Source of the DNA: Lonicera japonica
Taxonomy: Eukaryota; Streptophyta; Magnoliopsida; Dipsacales; Caprifoliaceae
Assembly: GCA_021464415.1 (NCBI GenBank)
Contig: JAKCWG010000306.1
Location: forward strand, 25,706 to 89,705
Direction: 5' to 3'
Length of the DNA: 64,000 bases
Positions 59,884-64,000 of the stretch are shown here, in pieces (positions within the stretch are counted from its first letter, which is position 1; each line of letters starts with the position of its first letter). Under the pieces are notes generated by a model, which worked only from the letters and a program-made list of their open reading frames with translations, searched no databases and was not told where the DNA came from. The position numbers and the translations under genes are program-made.

Positions 59884-60232
59884 TAAAATAAATTAATAAT
59901 TTCATATAGATGTGACACTGTGTTCAATTTGTTTTAGATAGTGAGCCTAATGACCATGTTTCGCTTGTTTTGTGCTTCTTACAAGTATTATATACAATTA
60001 GGACTTGAATCTTCTCTTTATATTTTTTTCTTTGCAATTCTTAATTAATAGGTTTGAACTTTGATATTCGTAGTTTGGTGGTATACTTGTTAATTGAACA
60101 TTTAAACTTCTTTTTATATTTATTTGAGTACCATGTTTAATTTGATGATTTTTCAGAATTTTATTTTCTATATATAATTTTAGATATATTTAAAAATTAA
60201 AAATATAATTAAAAAAACCGCTTGGCGCCTAG
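59376..60232. mobile_element. hAT-like MITE relative, interrupted by an LTR
   Basis: Starts CAGTGTTCTAAAAGGC and continues with many GCCTAGGCGG-type words to 59520, a pattern known at the ends of a common plant DNA-element family. The other arm appears as CGCTTGGCGCCTAG at 60218-60232, where the family B LTR begins, so its terminus lies beyond the insertion and is not seen. The interior has a (TTG/CTG)n run. Confidence 0.5.
59808..59884. repeat. (TTG/CTG)n trinucleotide repeat
   Basis: About 25 triplets switching between TTA, TTG and CTG. Read on the plus strand it gives polyleucine in an 82-codon frame (59648-59896) without other features. Confidence 0.9.
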
Positions 60233-61393
60233 TGTGAGAATCCGCAAATGCGACTCCCCGGGTCTCGTCCCCGTTCGGTTGGGCGTCTGAAACGTCGGAA
60301 AGGATTCCGTCGTTCCATTTGCTGGAGTGTCTTTTTTGATTCATATCATGTGTCCCTATGTTCTATTTCTAGATGCAAAGGGGTTTGTTCAGAGTCGCCA
60401 GTACGTTTTACGGAAAATGTGTAAGAGAAAAGGCTTTAGTTAAGCCTTTCTCTACACGTTTGTCTACGAAACCAGGATTCTATAGGGTTCGGAAACTATT
60501 TTACGGTTTGGGAAGGTGTTAAGCACCCATTCCGCCCTTTCGGTCTCTAGTGGTCTTTATATGTTTATTCTATGTTGAAAAACTTGGGATGCTTTTACTG
60601 ATAGCCTACTACTTTCTAAGTGAAAACCCTAATTCTTGGGAAAACGGGAAAGGGATAGAAAACCTTTGTGTTCCAAGATCCGATATTTTCGTTTTGAGAA
60701 ATGTAAATACAAGTGACAAAAGTTGTTTTCTTTAGAAATGGAGTTTCCCGTATTATTCTCGGATAAAGACGTTTTCTCGAGTTTTGACTATTTTTCGTAA
60801 AAGTCCGGATCTTATAAAGGAACTAAATTCATATGGAATTGGAACTCTTGAGGGAGTTTTACCGGACGTATCACAATCTATGAAACAGATAGGATATATC
60901 GGGTTTTTAATTCCTAAGTAAGTTTTACCGGTCCGGGTTTGAAAACAGGGTTTTATCCGGATGGTAATGTACTTACTCTTCTGGTTTTACAAATGGTTTT
61001 ATCAGGGTCTTTTGTTTTGAAAACGATAGACTATTTGTAACTGGGCAATAAGTTTATTCAAATAAAACGTGGATAAAATAACAGAAATAAAACAAGTACA
61101 CAGATATTTAATGTTAAATACTAAAAGAGACTTTCTTTACCTTCCTGACGAGAATAATAATAATAAGAAAGAAAATATAATCCGGTGGAGAGATTTCGGG
61201 TTATAATAATCTTTTCCTTCTTCAGATATTTTCGAGAATTCGATTTCAGAGACGGGACACGTCGAGTGTCGGGAATAGATCCGATAATTCTTCAGAGATA
61301 AGACGATAATATAGAATGCTTGATAATAAAATCAGACTAAAGCTCAGAATTTCCAGATTCAAGTTGCTGCCTTGAACCCTTGGGGGTGTTGGC

Positions 61394-61402
61394 CTATTTA
61401 TA
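61394..61402 (-). promoter_or_regulatory. TATA box of family B LTR
   Basis: Minus strand TATAAATAG followed by GCCAACACCCC, identical in context to 51141-51160. Confidence 0.8.
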
Positions 61403-61417
61403 CTGCTCGGAGAGGAT

Positions 61418-61647
61418 TGTCGCGCGACATTTCCCTAAAAAAGGCAAGTGTCGCGCGACATAACTGATTGTCGCGCGACATTCCTAATTCACTGTGCCTG
61501 TTTGTCGCGCGACATACCCGTATGTCGCGCGACAAGCCGCGGAAGTGATGGGTACTGACACTGTGATGTGTCAGAAAGTGGTTGTCGCGCGACAATGTGA
61601 TATGTCGTGCAACAATCCTTCATAAAAAAAAGGTTTGTCGCGCAACA
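61418..61647. promoter_or_regulatory. Array of TGTCGCGCGACA palindromes in LTR U3
   Basis: Perfect 12-bp copies start at 61418, 61449, 61469, 61503, 61523 and 61583. One-base or two-base variants start at 61603 (TGTCGTGCAACA) and 61636 (TGTCGCGCAACA). The nearest copy is 15 bp from the TATA box of the minus-strand promoter. Each contains three CpG. It is likely a transcription-factor site array, and the factor is unknown. Confidence 0.8.
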
Positions 61648-61755
61648 AACCCCTTCGGGGTTGTTTCGGGTGCTCGGGTGGGTCCTGGACTCCAAAAACA
61701 GTAGTTCCCGTAGGTCGTTAGGGTTCTTGCGGGGGTCACGGATCGGGGTGTCTAC

Positions 61756-61770
61756 AGACCCTCTTGACTC
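61756..61770 (-). promoter_or_regulatory. Candidate polypurine tract
   Basis: Minus strand GAGTCAAGAGGGTC ends at the LTR start. The purine run is short, so this is moderate evidence only. Confidence 0.5.
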
Positions 61771-61859
61771 AAGCTCCTTGCTTGCAAGGAATTGAGGCGA
61801 CTGGAAGAGACCATGATCCATGGCTCCCGCATGAACTCTAAAGAAGTGTTTATGCAAAA

Positions 61860-62350
61860 AGTGCTCGTGAGTGCCTCCGGAGAGGGCTTTGTGTTTGGTT
61901 TTGCCTCCGGAGAGGGCTTTTGTTACCTCATTGCCTCTTTCGAGGGCTTTCATTTGCTCTACTTGCCTCAGATGGGAGGACTACCATTGCGCCTCAGGTG
62001 GGAGGACTACCATTGCTCCATTTGTGCCTCTCTGGGAGGGCTTTTGATCTTCTCGCCTCAGGTGGGAGGACTACCATTGCGCCTCAGATGGGAGGACTAC
62101 CGTTGCTACACTATGCCTCTCTGGGAGGGCTTCGCCTCAGGTGGGAGGACTACCGTGTGCCTCTCTGGGAGGGCTTCTTGACCTGAAAAATAAGAAAGGA
62201 AAATTGCCTCTGGGAGGGCTTTTGATGAGTAACTTTGCCTCTAGCGAGGGCTTCTGATACCTCCTTGCCTATTTCGAGGGTTTTGTTTTGTGGTTTGCCG
62301 CCGGAGAGGGCTTGTGTTTGTGGTTTGCCTCCGGAGAGGGCTTGTGTTGT
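61860..62350. repeat. Composite minisatellite next to the LTR
   Basis: Two interleaved motifs, GCCTCCGGAGAGGGCTTT (61877, 61903, 62325 and variants) and GCCTCAGGTGGGAGGACTAC (61991, 62055, 62137 and variants), plus GCCTCTCTGGGAGGGCTT, more than a dozen units in all. Variable tandem repeats between the coding region and the 3' LTR are known in Tat-lineage gypsy elements. Open frames through it are by-products of the repeat. Confidence 0.85.
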
Positions 62351-63177
62351 AATCCAGTGATTTTGATTGTTTCTCTTAGACTGCTAGAGTGAGAGAGAGA
62401 AGTTTTCGTGAGGGTAAAAAGAGCTTCTCAGGGTCTAATCTGGATGTCCGTTTTCTTGTATCTTTCTGAACTTTGCTCTTATGTCTTCCTCGAGTGAAGA
62501 TACTTCTCTCAGAGGCAGTTTTCGAATTTCTCTTGCTCTCCGCAGAGTGATGGTCCTAGGTTTTCCAAACCATCTCTTCTGTATCGTGCTGAAAAGAAAA
62601 TTTGTTTGAAAGTTCAATCTCTGATCTCTGTTCTCTTCTTAGTTTTCTCTTTTGGTGGGCCCACATCGTGTTCTGTTTTTTCGATATCCTTATTTCTCCC
62701 TCTTTTTTGGGAAAGACTTTTCCTGGCCTTCTCTGTTTTTGACCAGGAGTCTTTTTATCCCTTTGTCGTGATCAGGAGCCTTACTCACCCAAAACAAAGC
62801 CCTGAGCCGGTTTGGCCTAGCTGTCACTTTTGGTGTGGCTCTCCCTGCCACTCTGCATTTCTGTTTCTCTCGCTCGCTTTGGGCGCTTATGCGGGTTTCT
62901 TCTCTTTTCTACTCTTTTAATTTTTTCTATTCCCGTCTTATCTCGCTATTCTGCTTTTTCTTATTTGATGGTCCGGTCCCTTCTGGGAGATCAGAGACTA
63001 CTTTGTTTGTTCGCATTTCGTTCTCGCATTTTCGGAGAGATGATTTGGAAGTTTTTCCTCGTGTGTTTCATCCTGGGTGTGCGGTTTTTGGCAATTTTTT
63101 CGAAAACTGCTTCTCGGAAGTCCTCTTGCAAGAGATAAAATGAGACAAAGGTCAAAAAATCAGGGGAGATAGGTGAT
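62351..63177. other. Pyrimidine-rich region of the gypsy-type element
   Basis: Strong strand bias (C/T-rich on plus). Several overlapping frames on plus (62606-63143) and one on minus (62435-62617) are open, but none has a recognisable motif, and they overlap in different phases. Probably non-coding upstream sequence of the promoter at 63178 or untranslated retroelement DNA. Confidence 0.4.
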
Positions 63178-63260
63178 TGTCGCGCGACACCTCGGGAGAG
63201 GGCTCTTTATCGCGCGACAATGACCCTGTTTGTCGCGCGACAATGTGTTCCACTATATAA
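63178..63260 (+). promoter_or_regulatory. Plus-strand promoter with palindrome array
   Basis: TGTCGCGCGACA at 63178-63189, TATCGCGCGACA at 63208-63219 and TGTCGCGCGACA at 63231-63242 are followed 12 bp later by TATATAA (63254-63260). Downstream comes a CT-rich stretch (63290-63335) of the kind found at plant transcription starts. The arrangement copies that of the family B LTR promoters although the surrounding sequence differs. Confidence 0.7.
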
Positions 63261-63398
63261 GCCTCCTGCTGAGCTCATTCCACCTCATTTTCCCCTTTCT
63301 CTTTCTCTCTCTAGCTCTCTTTCTCTCTTCTCTTAAGCGCGGAAGCCCTGTCGCTTTTCCAACTTTTTTGACTTTTTTCATTACTTTCCTATACACCG

Positions 63399-63644
63399 AT
63401 GGACCCCGCACACCCTGATAGATTGGAGGGTGACCAGGAGGAGGTCACTTTTATAGACGCTCAGGACGTTCTTCACTGTAGTCCACACCACGACGACTGG
63501 GAGGATTTGGATTGGTACGGTGAGGATGGGGTGGACCGCTGTCGGGCTGTGGTCTACCGAGATGCGACCCGGGCTGCTCCAGTTCTGGACATTCCTTGGC
63601 TCTTGATGGAGCCTTTTTCTCACGAGATTCGTCGTCGATCTCTG
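63399..63644 (+). CDS. First exon of a putative antisense gene, unknown product
   Basis: The first ATG after the TATA box at 63254 is at 63399, giving an ATG-free leader of roughly 110 nt. The exon encodes 82 residues: an acidic N-terminal half (MDPAHPDRLEGDQEEVTF, HHDDWEDLDWYGEDG) and a more basic end (LDIPWLLMEPFSHEIRRRSL). It ends at CTG followed by GTATGT, a good plant splice donor, exactly in phase 0. Reading on without splicing adds 20 hydrophobic residues and a stop. No domain can be named from this piece. It is antisense to the gypsy-type element ending at 60233 and lies between its 3' LTR and presumed pol, the position reported for antisense extra ORFs of Tat-lineage elements. Alternatively it is a host gene next to an LTR. 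The later exons lie outside the window or beyond the repeats at 63771. Confidence 0.5.
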
Positions 63645-63770
63645 GTATGTCTTCTTTCGTGTATTTATTTGTTCTTTTATTTCTGTCGTTTCCTGCATGT
63701 ATTTTAAACAATTGTTAGTATGCATGCCTGCCTAGAAATAACATCCGATTTAGTAAACACATACTTTTAC
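63645..63770 (+). other. Putative intron start
   Basis: Begins GTATGTCTTC and is T-rich. No acceptor is obvious before the tandem repeats. Confidence 0.4.
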
Positions 63771-64000
63771 TTGTGATACCCTCCTAGATTTTTGGAATCT
63801 ACATAATGTACCCCTATGACTCTATTACTCTCATAATTACACCAAAGTACCCTCAGGTTTGGAAAATTACATAATTTACCCTTATAACCGTATAACTCTC
63901 ATAATTATACCAAAGTACCCTCAGGTTTGGAAAATTACATACATAATTTACCCCTATAATCCATAATAATCTCTCATAATTACAAACCAAAGTACCCTCA
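63771..64000. repeat. Tandem repeat, about 70-bp unit
   Basis: At least three units with the words ACCAAAGTACCCTCAGGTTT, GGAAAATTACATAATTTACC and TAACTCTCATAATTA (starts near 63841, 63911 and 63980). It runs out of the window. Confidence 0.85.

Larger units (their letters stand above)
60233..61755 (-). mobile_element. 3' LTR of gypsy-type family B element
   Basis: On the minus strand it starts TGTAGACACCCCGATCCG and ends GGATTCTCACA: 1523 bp with TG...CA ends. The TATA box is TATAAATAG (61394-61402). A purine-rich AAGAGGGTC directly upstream of its start (61756-61764 in plus coordinates) fits a polypurine tract, so the internal part lies to the right and runs out of the window. U3 contains eight copies of TGTCGCGCGACA or near-copies between 61418 and 61647. 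Related to 50621-52279. Confidence 0.85.

Noticed and set aside
59648..59896. Polyleucine protein of 82 residues
   Set aside because: It is the translation of a TTG/CTG microsatellite within a DNA transposon.
61418..61647. CRISPR-like array
   Set aside because: The 12-bp palindromes are irregularly spaced, the genome is a plant, and they sit in an LTR promoter.
61489..62186. Overlapping open frames of 88-154 codons
   Set aside because: They run through the LTR and the GC-rich minisatellite in several phases; no motif, and explained by repeat composition.
62435..63143. Protein genes in the pyrimidine-rich region
   Set aside because: Several frames are open simultaneously because of the C/T bias; none has a recognisable domain.

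Overview
The window looks like gene-poor, AT-rich heterochromatin of a flowering plant, probably a eudicot. Evidence: plant-type Ty1/copia and Ty3/gypsy LTRs, primer-binding sites for tRNA-iMet (TGGTATCAGAGC type), hAT, Harbinger/Tourist, Mutator and CACTA-like elements, and many AT, TTA and CT microsatellites. I see no rRNA, no intact tRNA gene, no CRISPR array and no complete host protein gene. Almost everything that can be named is a transposable element or a fragment of one. All comparisons are hand alignments within the window.

Layout. 1-1060: 3' end of a decayed copia element (RNase H remnant plus LTR). 1061-7622: mostly featureless AT-rich DNA. 7623-9293: a TRIM (terminal-repeat retrotransposon in miniature) with a nested hAT-like element. 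9383-19322: a MITE-rich zone with two hAT MITEs sharing one TIR family, Tourist-like and Mutator-like MITEs, a CACTA-like end, a TRIM-like fragment and a third, unrelated hAT MITE. 19323-24071: AT-rich DNA with a cluster of long hairpins, one with perfect 34-bp arms. 24072-32374: one full-length copia retrotransposon on the minus strand (two 1332-bp LTRs, TSD TCTAT), dead through nonsense codons, two frameshifts and a lost reverse-transcriptase catalytic Asp. 32490-32722: a gene-like inverted repeat. 34744-37669: Harbinger-like elements and a solo LTR. 37946-41240: a Mutator-like element with about 445-bp TIRs and a FAR1-type exon. 42692-50253: a gag-only copia derivative on the minus strand carrying two nested solo LTRs. 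50621-54187: a gypsy-type LTR followed by another solo LTR. 55264-56637: a Harbinger-like element swollen by a minisatellite. 59376-64000: an interrupted hAT-like element, then the 3' end of a large gypsy-type element on the minus strand (LTR 60233-61755), a minisatellite region, and a plus-strand promoter with a first exon.

Most interesting: a 12-bp palindrome, TGTCGCGCGACA, occurs in arrays 12-15 bp upstream of three separate TATA boxes: two related LTRs (50621-52279 and 60233-61755) and the plus-strand promoter at 63178-63260. That promoter leads through an ATG-free leader into an 82-codon exon ending at a splice donor. The exon is antisense to the gypsy element and lies between its 3' LTR and the rest of it. 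This is the position described for antisense extra ORFs of Tat-lineage gypsy elements, so I read it as a retroelement-borne antisense gene sharing a regulatory module with its own LTR. That reading is an inference; the motifs and their geometry are directly visible.
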